NCBI GenBank assembly: GCA_035626475.1
Contig: DASPNP010000054.1
Location: forward strand, 1 to 63,803
Length of the DNA stretch: 63,803 bases
Reading direction: 5' to 3'
DNA from: DASPKT01 sp035626475
Lineage (GTDB): Bacteria > Pseudomonadota > Alphaproteobacteria > Azospirillales > Azospirillaceae
Part shown: one piece after another, positions 1-7,505 of the stretch
How positions within the stretch are numbered: position 1 is the stretch's first letter
How the letters are laid out: each line of letters starts with the position of its first letter
The notes under the pieces: model-generated
Databases searched by the model: none
Told to the model about the DNA's origin: nothing
What the model saw: the letters and a program-made list of their open reading frames with translations, nothing else
Made by a program: the position numbers and the translations under genes

Positions 1-502
1 GGACGAACTCGCGACCCTCCAGCGGCGCAAGGTACGCCTCGGCGCCGGAGAGGTCGAGGGTGGCGGGCAGCAGGTCCACGCCCTCGGCGGTGCGGACGAC
101 GGCACGCGCCGCGTCCTGGTCGCCCACGAGGACGTCGTGCACGCTGAACTCCACCTCGTCCGGGTCCACGCCCAGGGAGAACGTCAGCGACGACTGGGCG
201 TCGAGGTCGACGAGCAGCACCCGCAGGCCCTGGTCCGCCAGGGCGACGCCGAGCGACGCGACCGTGGTCGTCTTGGCGACGCCGCCCTTCTGGTTGGCGA
301 CGGCGATGACGCGCGCCGGGCGTCCGGCCTCGCGCGACAGGAACTCCGCCACCTTGGCGGGGATGCGCTCGGCCGCGGACTCCCAGCGGCTGATGGTGGC
401 GTTGTCGTAGCGGCGGCCGAGCTTGCCGTTCAGCCAATCGGCGAACTCGCCCTGGCTCTGGCCGCGACTCTCGCGCAGCGCCCGCAATGCGGCTCCGTCC
501 AT
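1..502 (-). CDS. HTH-ParA fusion ATPase, C-terminus cut off by window edge
   Basis: About 167 residues are visible. Residues 4-58 form an XRE-like helix-turn-helix (ALRESRGQSQGEFADWLNG, then NATISRWES). Residues 65 onward start a ParA/MinD ATPase with the deviant Walker A NQKGGVAKTTT (70-80) and the Walker A' region VLLVDLDAQSSLTFSLG. ParA ATPases segregate DNA or position complexes. An N-terminal HTH suggests DNA binding and autoregulation, as in plasmid RepA/ParA-type regulators. The ATG at 502-500 follows a strong AAGGAG 10 bases upstream, which fixes the start. The ATPase half resembles actinobacterial ParA (VDLLPATLDLSGAEA), so transfer is possible. A ParB partner would be expected beyond the left edge. 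Confidence 0.85.
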   Translation of the reverse strand, partial: MDGAALRALRESRGQSQGEFADWLNGKLGRRYDNATISRWESAAERIPAKVAEFLSREAGRPARVIAVANQKGGVAKTTTVASLGVALADQGLRVLLVDLDAQSSLTFSLGVDPDEVEFSVHDVLVGDQDAARAVVRTAEGVDLLPATLDLSGAEAYLAPLEGREFV

Positions 503-858
503 GGGGACCCGATCTCCTTGGGGTGAGGTGGGTTTGAGGGTTGCCTCAAATCCTCAAGCGGGTCAATGGAAACCGCCCAGCCCATGTCGTTTGCCACGGC
601 GCCATCGATGCCGGGTGCCGCCGGCCCGCCCCAGGCGAGGACGGAGACGGCGATGTCCATTCCGCCGCGGCCGGCGGCGGCCGCGCGCTGGAAGCGGGCA
701 AGGCCGGCCTCGGCGAGATCGGCGCGGACGTCCGTTCCCGCCAGCACCTCGAGGACCAGCCACGCGTCCTTCTCCGCGTTCTCCACCGAGAAGCTGGGCG
801 TGAAGTCGCCCCGCAGCATCGCCGCCGCGCCGACCTCGTTATTGAATGGTCGTGCCAT
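430..858 (-). CDS. Hypothetical protein, 142 aa, overlapping the ParA start
   Basis: I do not recognise the family. Codons from about residue 9 to 105 have the strong third-position GC bias of neighbouring real genes and a balanced composition (for example MLRGDFTPSFSVENAEKDAW). The last 35 residues run through the ParA promoter, palindrome and ribosome-binding site with atypical codons (TTG AGG CAA CCC TCA). Either the natural C-terminus was altered by a frameshift or indel, or the ORF truly overlaps the next gene by 73 bases. There is no clear ribosome-binding site at the first ATG. Met14 (819) is an alternative start, preceded by GAGG. Confidence 0.45.
   Translation of the reverse strand: MARPFNNEVGAAAMLRGDFTPSFSVENAEKDAWLVLEVLAGTDVRADLAEAGLARFQRAAAAGRGGMDIAVSVLAWGGPAAPGIDGAVANDMGWAVSIDPLEDLRQPSNPPHPKEIGSPWTEPHCGRCARVAARARASSPIG
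533..557. promoter_or_regulatory. Palindromic operator candidate upstream of the HTH-ParA gene
   Basis: TTTGAGG (533-539) and CCTCAAA (544-550) form a perfect 7-bp inverted repeat with a GTTG spacer. A third half-site, CCTCAA, follows at 552-557. The site lies about 30 bases upstream of the ParA fusion start, where its own HTH domain could bind. The repeat is seen directly; the role is inferred. Confidence 0.5.
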
Positions 859-877
859 AACCGACCGGGCGTTTCTG

Positions 878-1456
878 TCAATCCCGTCCGCCGCCGGGAC
901 GCCTGGCCCAGATCACCGCCTCGGACAGGCCGAGCTCCGCGAGTTCGGCGGCCCGCAGCGGCCATTCCTCCTCCGAGAAGAACTCGTCCAGCTGCGGCGG
1001 CGGCACCGACGTGCCGCTCAGCATCGCGTGCGCCTGCCCGCGATGGTGGACCTGATGCTGGAACAGGTGCAGCAGCAGGCGGTCCATGCGTTCCTCCTGG
1101 ACACGCTCGCCGCGATGGATGCGGACGACCCGCTCCAGGGCCGCGACGTCCAGGCCTTCGGTGACCGCGATCAGGCGGCGGTCGACGGCGGCCTGCGCGG
1201 CGCGGAGGGAAGCGGCGTCGGGGCAGGGCTCCGGGTCCCTCAGGGCCGCGAGGCCAAGGGTCCCGCCTTCCAGCGCGTCCACGTAGAACCGGTCGATGAT
1301 CACGATATGGTTCAAGGTCGCGCGGAGGCTCGGGAAGAAGCCGGTCCGGGGGGCGGCGAACTCGGCCGCGGACAACCGCAGGCAGGCGGTCAGGAGCCGG
1401 TGGTTAGCCCAGGCGTTGTTGTAGGCCATGGCCCGATAGGGCTGGGCGACATCCAT
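878..1456 (-). CDS. DinB family protein
   Basis: 192 residues, the usual size of DinB/YfiT four-helix proteins, which are metal-binding and often thiol-dependent enzymes or damage-induced proteins of unknown substrate. The three-histidine metal site pattern is visible: the helix with LNHIVIIDRFY near the middle and HLFQHQVHHRGQAH in the third helix. I chose the ATG at 1456 over the upstream TTG because GGGAGG lies six bases before it. It stands alone between a hypothetical gene and a hairpin. Its substrate cannot be read from sequence. Confidence 0.85.
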   Translation of the reverse strand: MDVAQPYRAMAYNNAWANHRLLTACLRLSAAEFAAPRTGFFPSLRATLNHIVIIDRFYVDALEGGTLGLAALRDPEPCPDAASLRAAQAAVDRRLIAVTEGLDVAALERVVRIHRGERVQEERMDRLLLHLFQHQVHHRGQAHAMLSGTSVPPPQLDEFFSEEEWPLRAAELAELGLSEAVIWARRPGGGRD

Positions 1457-1483
1457 GGGCAACCTCCCGCCATCGATGGGGAA

Positions 1484-1540
1484 GCGGCACCCGGCGCGCT
1501 GCCCGTCCCGGCGGGGAGGGCAGCATGCGCCGGGTGCCGC
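1484..1540. terminator. Long hairpin between DinB and redoxin genes
   Basis: The arms GCGGCACCCGGCGC (1484-1497) plus GCTGCCC (1498-1504) pair with GGGCAGC (1518-1524) and GCGCCGGGTGCCGC (1527-1540). There is no T tract on either side, so it may be a factor-dependent stop or an mRNA-stabilising hairpin downstream of the leftward redoxin gene. Confidence 0.45.
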
Positions 1541-1598
1541 GATCTGGTGCGAAGCTGCGCGCCCCGCGCCGGCCGGTCAAGCCGCCTTCCGGTCTCCC

Positions 1599-2168
1599 CT
1601 ATCGGTCGGTCTGGGCCACATCCGCCCGGCAGACCCCGTCGGCGCAGGCATCGACGGCCGGGATGCCGGCGATACGGTCGTCGCCGGGGGTGGGGCCCTC
1701 GCGCAGCAGGGCCATGATCTCGGCCCCGAGGCGCAGATCCTGCTCATGGCCGAAGCGCTGCTTGCGGATATGGCCGGCCCGGTCGATCAGCACCAGCGTG
1801 GGCGTGCCCTGCATGCCGTAGGCGGCCATCGTCCTCGGCACCGTCGTCCCGCCGCCGGGGGCGTCCACCCCGACCGGGAAGCGCAGCCGGTACTCGTGCA
1901 GGAAAGCCTCGAGCGCCACCGGCGTCATGGCGGCGTGATGCTCGAAGACGGTGTGCAGACCCACCACCGCGACCTCGTCGCGCGGGAAGGTGTCGTGGAT
2001 GCGCTGGGCCTGGGGCAGGGCCAGCTGCACGCAGCCGGGGCACAGCATCTGGAAGGCGTGCAGCACCACGACCCGGCCCCGCAGGGCGGCCAGCGACAGG
2101 GGCTGCGGCGTGTTGAACCAGCGGACGGTCTCCCACTCGGGAGCGGTCTTCAGGGGCTTGGGCGGCAT
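1599..2168 (-). CDS. Thioredoxin-fold redoxin with CPGC site
   Basis: 189 residues with a thioredoxin/AhpC-TSA fold: LRGRVVVLHAFQ leads into a CPGC redox motif (Cys43, Cys46), and the cis-proline segment GTPTLVLIDRAG follows. It lacks an evident signal peptide, so it is probably cytoplasmic, acting as a thiol-disulfide reductase or peroxiredoxin-like enzyme. The C-terminus carries an extra Cys pair (DACADGVC) that could form a second disulfide or a metal site. CAGGAGA seven bases before the ATG supports the start. It is monocistronic, bounded by hairpins. Confidence 0.8.
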   Translation of the reverse strand: MPPKPLKTAPEWETVRWFNTPQPLSLAALRGRVVVLHAFQMLCPGCVQLALPQAQRIHDTFPRDEVAVVGLHTVFEHHAAMTPVALEAFLHEYRLRFPVGVDAPGGGTTVPRTMAAYGMQGTPTLVLIDRAGHIRKQRFGHEQDLRLGAEIMALLREGPTPGDDRIAGIPAVDACADGVCRADVAQTDR

Positions 2169-2326
2169 GGGGGTCTCCTGCGCGGCGCCGGGTGGCGCCT
2201 TGGGGGACGAGCGCAGAGGGCATCGCGGGACGGGGCACCGGCACCGGATCTTCTCCGGTGTGGAACAACGGCGCCCCGTCGGCGATACTGGTGCGTCTCC
2301 TCGCTCTGTCAGGGTGTGCGGGACTG

Positions 2327-2364
2327 AAAAAGGACGGGTCTCCGGTGGCAGCCGGAGCCCGTCC
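2327..2364 (-). terminator. Rho-independent terminator of the MarR operon
   Basis: On the minus strand the stem GGACGGG-CTCCGG / CCGGAG-CCCGTCC (2332-2364, one bulged base) is followed by TTTTT (2331-2327). It sits four bases after the stop codon of the periplasmic protein gene. Confidence 0.85.
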
Positions 2365-2367
2365 GGT

Positions 2368-3099
2368 TCACTTCACCTTGCCGGGAAGGCTGAGGTCGCC
2401 GGACGCCACGTCGAACACCTGCGCGACGCAGAGCAGCGGCGCGTGGACGCTGGCATTGACCCGCAGGGCCGAGGTGACGCCGTCAAAGGACACGCCCTCC
2501 ACATTGCCGAGGCTGGCGGCTGGGACGCGCACCTCCACCATGTCCTTGCCGACCGTGGGCTGGTAACCCGGGCTGTCGATCAGGATCGGCAGGTTGGGCC
2601 AGGTGGCGGGAAGCTTCGGCCTGGTGCCTGCCGGGATGTCCTTCACCTTCAGCGCGCCCGGGCCGCAGGCCTCGTCCTTCACCAGCACGACCCAGTGGCT
2701 GTGCCAGAGGTCGCCATCATTGGCCTTGTCGCCGTCGCCGTTCTCGTCCTGCAGCGGCGTGTCGTCGAAGTCGGGATGGGCGGTGACCGCGAAGGCGAGG
2801 ATGCCCTGCTTCGGCTCGAACCCGACCTGGGCGCTGTCGATGCTGGTCGGCCAGACATAGGAATAGACCTGGCTGCCGGCCAGCTTGCCGGACGGGGTCG
2901 GCTTCGAGGCGCCGGCCTTGCCGCTGACGGCGATGCGGAAGACGACCTGGTCGCCCTCCTTGGCGATGTTGGTCCGGACAATGTCGAAGGCCGCGTCCTG
3001 GACCGTGCCGCCCTTCTCGGCCTTGATCCCGTGGGCGGCGGCGGGCATCGCCGCCAGGGTGAGCAGCGCGGCGGCCGCTATCGGTCTGTAGCGCATCAT
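2368..3099 (-). CDS. Periplasmic protein of unknown function coupled to MarR
   Basis: 243 residues. An N-terminal signal peptide (MMRYRPIAAAALLTLAAMP, cleavage near AAAHG) predicts export. The mature part is beta-rich, with an acidic calcium-loop-like segment (DENGDGDKANDGD) and the conserved-looking WHSHWVVLV. I do not recognise the family. The ATG at 3099 overlaps the MarR stop codon (ATGA) and AAGGAAACACC precedes it, so the pair is translationally coupled. A strong terminator follows. It is probably made under control of the upstream MarR regulator, perhaps in response to a metal or redox signal (inference). Confidence 0.8.
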   Translation of the reverse strand: MMRYRPIAAAALLTLAAMPAAAHGIKAEKGGTVQDAAFDIVRTNIAKEGDQVVFRIAVSGKAGASKPTPSGKLAGSQVYSYVWPTSIDSAQVGFEPKQGILAFAVTAHPDFDDTPLQDENGDGDKANDGDLWHSHWVVLVKDEACGPGALKVKDIPAGTRPKLPATWPNLPILIDSPGYQPTVGKDMVEVRVPAASLGNVEGVSFDGVTSALRVNASVHAPLLCVAQVFDVASGDLSLPGKVK

Positions 3100-3788
3100 G
3101 GTGTTTCCTTGCTGGGGGTCGCGGGTGCGGCCGGGGAGGCGGTGAAGCGCTCCCAGGCCGCCTGTTGCGCCTCCGGGCCGGCGGGTTCCTGCTCTGGGCA
3201 GTCGAACCGCAGATGCCGGTCGCCGAAGGCGGCGTCGACGAGGCCGCAATGGTGGGGATTGCGCGGGTCCTCATGGACGTTCGGTCGGAAATGGCGGCAG
3301 GCGACGCACATCCGGGAGACCGGGATCTCGCCCCTGACCTGAAGCTCGCGGATCATCTTGACCAGGCCGCGCAGGAACACCGCCTGCTCGGACTCGTCCA
3401 GCGTCCCCACGGCACGCATCAGGAAATCGGGCCACTCGGCCACCTCCTCGGCGGTGCGGCGTCCCTCGGGGGTAAGGCTCAGTCCGACGGCGCGGGCGTC
3501 GACCGGGTCGCGCCCCTTCTCCACCAGCCCCTTGCGGATGAGGGCGGCGACCGCGTCGCTGGCCGTCGCCGCGCGCACCTGCAAATCGTCGGCGACGGCG
3601 GACAGCCTGGCGCCGGCCGGGGCGCGCGCCCGCAGCAGGGTCAGCACCTGCGCCTGGGTGGGGGTAAGGCCGAGGCGCTCTCCCTCCCGCCAGGCACGGT
3701 TGCGCAGGGCGAGCCCGATCTTCGCCAGGCCCGAGATGACGCGGTTGGCCAGGGGCTCCGACAACCCGTCGAAATTCCGCTCGCTCAT
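3096..3788 (-). CDS. MarR family regulator with C-terminal cysteine cluster
   Basis: 230 residues. Residues 10-150 are a MarR winged helix (TPTQAQVLTLLRA, then recognition helix RAATASDAVAALIRKGLVEK and wing DPVDARAVGLSLT). The C-terminal 70 residues are not part of a typical MarR and carry Cys161-x2-Cys164, His172, His179-His180-Cys181 and Cys197, a likely metal or Fe-S site. Such a domain could sense iron, zinc or redox state. GGAGGTGCGGC precedes the chosen ATG; the longer upstream ORF has no such site. A palindrome lies about 30 bases upstream. Confidence 0.85.
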   Translation of the reverse strand: MSERNFDGLSEPLANRVISGLAKIGLALRNRAWREGERLGLTPTQAQVLTLLRARAPAGARLSAVADDLQVRAATASDAVAALIRKGLVEKGRDPVDARAVGLSLTPEGRRTAEEVAEWPDFLMRAVGTLDESEQAVFLRGLVKMIRELQVRGEIPVSRMCVACRHFRPNVHEDPRNPHHCGLVDAAFGDRHLRFDCPEQEPAGPEAQQAAWERFTASPAAPATPSKETP

Positions 3789-3818
3789 GCCGCACCTCCG
3801 CGCCGGGTCAAATCCTTG

Positions 3819-3839
3819 ATATGTAGGGCTCCTAAATAT
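3819..3839. promoter_or_regulatory. Operator candidate for the MarR regulator
   Basis: ATATGTAGG (3819-3827), spacer GCT, then CCTAAATAT (3831-3839): arms of nine bases with one mismatch, AT-rich in a GC-rich background and overlapping the likely promoter of the MarR gene. The size and symmetry suit a MarR dimer. Binding by this protein is inferred from position. Confidence 0.5.
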
Positions 3840-4036
3840 ATGTTCCGGGCATGTCAAGGGGCCCTGGGCGGCGCAGGCCCGCCCAGCTCACCGATCCGTT
3901 CCAAAGCGATCAGGGGGCCGCCGCTCTCAAGCGCGCCACCCGCCGCCCGTTCCCGGCGGTGTTCCAGTGGTCGGAAGCTGGATGCGCTTTGAGATACCGA
4001 GGAAATGCTCGGCCGCGGACCGCATCCCGGTCGGGT

Positions 4037-5449
4037 TCAATTCCGTGCGGCGGCGAGGTCGGCCGGAACCGCGCGTCCATCGGCCTGGTCGGCGGTCGAG
4101 CCGGCGCCCTCGCAGAACTCGACCGGGATCGTGAGGCGGGCGACGAGGCCGGGTTCCCGCCAGTCCATCTCGTGCTCGCCGCCGAGCTGGTGGCCGATCA
4201 CCTGTCCGACCAGCAGGCTGCCGAAGCCCTGGCGCGTCGGCGGGGCGACCCGAGGTCCGCCCGCTTCCCGCCATTCGATCCGCAGCCGGTCCGCCTCCCG
4301 GTCGAGGCGCCAGGAGAGCGACACCGACCCGCCCTCGACGCTGAGGGCGCCGTGCTTGACCGCGTTGGTGGCGAGTTCGTGAAGGACCAGCGCCACCGGC
4401 TGCACGGCATCGGAGTGTAGCCGGACGCCGAGCCCGTCGAAGCGGATGCGCCCCGCCTCGTGGAAGCCGGACAGCTCCTCCAAGGCGACATCCTTGAAGT
4501 CGCTGCCTTCCCATTTGCGGGAGGCCAGGAGCCGGTGGGTGCGGGCCATGGTGGTCACCCGGCCCTCCACGGCCTCGACGAACTCGGAGACGCTCCGTGC
4601 CTGGGTCAGGCGGAGGATGGACAGCACGATCGCGAGCGTGTTCTTGGCGCGGTGGTCGATCTCGCGCGCCAGCAGGAGGCGCGCCGACTCCATCCGGGTC
4701 CGGGCCGTGACGTCGCGGGTGATGCCCAGATGCGCGCGCTCCCCGTCCGGCAGGTCGAGCGGGACCGCCGTGGTCTCCATGTGATGGCGCTCGCCCCTGG
4801 TATCGATGAGGTCGAACTGCCAGGTCAGCATCGTCCCGCCGCAGATCCGCTCGTGGCTGGCGATCCAGGCCGCGCGGTGCTCGGGCGCGATAACGTCGAA
4901 GATGGAGCGGCCGCGCAGGACCTCCGGGCAGCCGGCACCGACCATGGCGGCGCCGGCCGGGTTGATGCTGAGCAGCCGGCCGTCGCGCCCGACGATCTTG
5001 ATGCATTCCGGCGTGGTCTGGATGACCGCCTCGAGCAGCGCCGCCTTCTCCCGCAGCTCCCGCTCGATCCTCAGCCGCTCGGTGATCTCCGCCGACACGC
5101 CGACGACGCCGATCACCCGTCCCTTGGCGTCACGCAACGGGGACTTGGTGGTCAGGAAGGTCCGCTCCCCGCCCGGCGCCGTCTCCTCGAACTTCATGGA
5201 GGCGTTGGAGCCGATGACTTTGGCGTCGTTCTCGCGCAGAGCCCGGGCGGTGTGTTCGGGAAAAAGGTCGGCGTCGGTGCGGCCGATGAAGTCCGCTTCG
5301 GGGCGGTCGAACAGCCGCGCCCCGGCGGCGTTCATCATCAGGTAGCGTCCCGACAGATCCTTGGCGAAGACGATATTGTCCGTCGTATCCGCGATGGCGC
5401 GCAGCAAATCCGTATCGTGCTGCGCGTGCGACATGGTCGGCCCGATCAT
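4037..5449 (-). CDS. PAS-PAS-HWE sensor histidine kinase
   Basis: 470 residues, no membrane segment, so a cytoplasmic sensor. PAS 1 spans about 15-125 and PAS 2 about 135-250. The HWE/HisKA_2 dimerisation box EIDHRAKNTLAIV has its phospho-accepting His at 266. The ATP-binding domain shows the N box LVLHELATNAVKHGAL and the family hallmark WREAGGP. Such kinases, common in alphaproteobacteria, often respond to light, oxygen or redox and feed the general stress response. No response regulator is adjacent. Met6 is a possible alternative start, as neither has a strong ribosome-binding site. Confidence 0.9.
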   Translation of the reverse strand: MIGPTMSHAQHDTDLLRAIADTTDNIVFAKDLSGRYLMMNAAGARLFDRPEADFIGRTDADLFPEHTARALRENDAKVIGSNASMKFEETAPGGERTFLTTKSPLRDAKGRVIGVVGVSAEITERLRIERELREKAALLEAVIQTTPECIKIVGRDGRLLSINPAGAAMVGAGCPEVLRGRSIFDVIAPEHRAAWIASHERICGGTMLTWQFDLIDTRGERHHMETTAVPLDLPDGERAHLGITRDVTARTRMESARLLLAREIDHRAKNTLAIVLSILRLTQARSVSEFVEAVEGRVTTMARTHRLLASRKWEGSDFKDVALEELSGFHEAGRIRFDGLGVRLHSDAVQPVALVLHELATNAVKHGALSVEGGSVSLSWRLDREADRLRIEWREAGGPRVAPPTRQGFGSLLVGQVIGHQLGGEHEMDWREPGLVARLTIPVEFCEGAGSTADQADGRAVPADLAAARN

Positions 5450-5545
5450 CGGAAGCTCGCCGCCATTGGCTGAATTCCTGATGAATCCTATCAGATCGCG
5501 TTAGTCCGGCGACGGGGATTTCGCAGTAGTTCGCCCATTTGCCGG

Positions 5546-6547
5546 TCAGAGCGCCTTCACCGTCATCGGCGACCCATGGCCCGCCGACCGGCGCAACATG
5601 TTGCGCAGGGGCAGCGTGAAGGGCGCCGCCTCGATCTCGAACTCGTCTCCGGGCTCGGTCCTGATGCCGTCGGCGAAGGACAGCGTCGCGGTGCCGAAGA
5701 AATGGACATGCACGTCGCCCGGCCGGCGGAACTGCGCGTACTTGAAATGGTGGTGCTCGAGATTGGCCAGCGCGTGGCTCATATTGGCCTCGCCGGAGAG
5801 GAACGGCTTCTCCCACAGCACGGCACCACCCCGCCGGATGCGGCTGGTGCCCTGGACATGGGCGGGCACCGGGCCCGTCAGCAGCTCCGGGCCGAGGGCG
5901 GCGGGGCGCAGCTTGGAATGCGCCAGCCAGAGATAGTTGTGCCGCTCCGTCACATGGTCGCTGAACTCGTTGCCGAGGCAGATGCCCAGGCGCCAGGGCG
6001 TGCCGTCGGGCCCGATCAGGTAGATGCCGGCCAGCTCCGGCTCCTCTCCGCCATCGCGGGCGAAGGCGGGCATCTCCAGCGGCGCGCCGGGCGCCACCAG
6101 CTGCGAGCCGTCGCCCTTGTAGAACCATTCCGGCTGCTGGCCGATCTCGCCCGGCGCCGGCTTGCCACCGGCGACCCCCTCCAGGAACATGCGCATGGAG
6201 TCGGTCTGGACGGCGGCCTGCGCCGCGTCGCGGTGCATGCGGTCGCGCCCTTCCGCCGATCCCAGATGGGTGAGGCCGGTGCCGGTCAGGTGCAGGTGGG
6301 CTGGGTCGTCATGGTCGATCGGGGCGATCAGCCGGCCGGCCGCCAGCTCCGCCGCCAGGTCCACCGCCGCCCCGCGTCCCAGCGCCGCCGCCATCTCCCG
6401 GAGGCCCCGCCCCGAGGCGATGGCCCGGACCGCCAGCGCCCGCACGCTGTCGACGCCCGGCAGGAAGGCGGCGCCGTCGCCATCGGCGGCGATGACCGAG
6501 CGCATGCCATTCTCCGCCCGGTGCTGTAGGAGCCGGAAGCCCATCAT
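5546..6547 (-). CDS. AraD1/FAH-family sugar acid enzyme
   Basis: 333 residues matching the AraD1 (GguC) group of the fumarylacetoacetate-hydrolase fold. The conserved core is GNEFSDHVTERHNYLWLAHSKLR and the metal/active-site region HVHFFGTATLSFADGI. In pentose-acid pathways FAH-fold enzymes dehydrate 2-keto-3-deoxy-pentonates or hydrolyse 2,4-diketo-pentonates; which of these applies is not readable here. AAGGAGAGAC before the tandem ATG ATG supports the start. It is divergent from the GntR regulator with a shared operator, and functionally belongs with the dehydrogenase and dehydratase to the right. Confidence 0.8.
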   Translation of the reverse strand: MMGFRLLQHRAENGMRSVIAADGDGAAFLPGVDSVRALAVRAIASGRGLREMAAALGRGAAVDLAAELAAGRLIAPIDHDDPAHLHLTGTGLTHLGSAEGRDRMHRDAAQAAVQTDSMRMFLEGVAGGKPAPGEIGQQPEWFYKGDGSQLVAPGAPLEMPAFARDGGEEPELAGIYLIGPDGTPWRLGICLGNEFSDHVTERHNYLWLAHSKLRPAALGPELLTGPVPAHVQGTSRIRRGGAVLWEKPFLSGEANMSHALANLEHHHFKYAQFRRPGDVHVHFFGTATLSFADGIRTEPGDEFEIEAAPFTLPLRNMLRRSAGHGSPMTVKAL

Positions 6548-6581
6548 GTCTCTCCTTATTCCTACGCGCCGCGCGCGACAT

Positions 6582-6601
6582 ATAATAGTCCAACTTATTA
6601 T
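6582..6601. promoter_or_regulatory. GntR/FadR-type operator in the divergent promoter
   Basis: TAGTCCAACTT (6586-6596) lies within a larger AT-rich near-palindrome, ATAATA...TATTAT, between the divergent AraD1 and regulator genes. It fits the FadR-subfamily pattern TNGTNNNACNA except for the last base. A second copy with the perfect pattern lies at 7483-7493. Confidence 0.6.
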
Positions 6602-6665
6602 CGGCGAGGCGGGCCGGCAAGGCGGATTGTTGCGCCGGAGGAAGGGGGCTGCTATCCGTCACAGC

Positions 6666-7445
6666 GTGACCGCACCACCGCCCGAGGATCTGCCCGCGCC
6701 CGACCCGGATCCCAGCCTGGATTCGGAACCGGGGGCGCGTCCGCTGCGCGACACCGGCCGGCGGCTGCACGGCGCCATCGCCAACCGGCTGGGCACGGCG
6801 ATCCTCGGCGGCGAGTACAAGCCGGGCGACACGCTCTCCTCCCAGGTCGATTTCTCCGAGGCGCTGGGCGTCTCCCGCAACGCCTTCCGCGAGGCGGTGC
6901 AGGTGCTGACCGCCAAGGGTCTGGTGGAGAGCCGGCCCAAGCTGGGCACGCGGGTGCTGCCGCGCGAGCGCTGGAACCTGCTCGACCCGGATGTCCTGGC
7001 CTGGGCCTTCGCCGGCGAGCCCGACGCCCAGCTGGTGCGCAGCCTCTTCGAGCTTCGGGGCATCATCGAGCCGGCGGCGGCCAGGCTGGCGGCGGAGCGC
7101 CGGGATCGTGACGATCTCAGGCGCATGCGCGACGCGCTGGCCGCCATGCGGCGCCACACGCTGGCGACCGAGGCCGGGCGCACGGCCGACCGCGACTTCC
7201 ACGACGCGATCCTGCGCGCGGCGCACAATGACGCGCTGATGACGCTGAGCGCCGGCATCGGCGCGGTGGTGCGGTGGACGACCCAGTTCAAGCAGCGGGC
7301 CCGCGGCCTGCCCCGCAACCCGATCCCGGAGCATGCTCGGGTCCTGGACGCCATCGCCGCCAGCGACGCCCCTGCCGCCGAGGAGGCGATGCGGGCGCTG
7401 ATCGACCAGGCTCTGGACGACACCCGGAACTCGATGGGCGGCTGA
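6666..7445 (+). CDS. GntR (FadR/FCD subfamily) regulator of the sugar-acid genes
   Basis: 259 residues from a GTG start. The N-terminal winged helix (about 45-110: YKPGDTLSSQVDFSEALGVSRN, then FREAVQVLTAKGLVESRP) is followed by an FCD effector domain with the metal-binding pattern DRDFHDAILRAAHN and EHARVLDAI. FCD regulators of this kind bind sugar acids and usually repress uptake and catabolic genes. The start is uncertain: GGAGGAAGGGGG lies 17 bases upstream, further than usual. Position between two target-gene promoters, each with a matching operator, implies local control of AraD1, the dehydrogenase and the dehydratase. Confidence 0.88.
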   Translation: MTAPPPEDLPAPDPDPSLDSEPGARPLRDTGRRLHGAIANRLGTAILGGEYKPGDTLSSQVDFSEALGVSRNAFREAVQVLTAKGLVESRPKLGTRVLPRERWNLLDPDVLAWAFAGEPDAQLVRSLFELRGIIEPAAARLAAERRDRDDLRRMRDALAAMRRHTLATEAGRTADRDFHDAILRAAHNDALMTLSAGIGAVVRWTTQFKQRARGLPRNPIPEHARVLDAIAASDAPAAEEAMRALIDQALDDTRNSMGG

Positions 7446-7482
7446 GGGGCGACGCCCCCGACGGGGCATCTTGCGAGCCTAT

Positions 7483-7493
7483 TAGTCCTACTA
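7483..7493. promoter_or_regulatory. Second GntR/FadR-type operator, before the dehydrogenase
   Basis: TAGTCCTACTA is a perfect TNGTNNNACNA palindrome and shares TAGTCC-AC with the site at 6586. Its end is only 12 bases from the dehydrogenase ATG, overlapping a possible -10 (TACTAT), so bound repressor would block RNA polymerase directly. Confidence 0.65.
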
Positions 7494-7505
7494 TATGGTC
7501 AGGCC

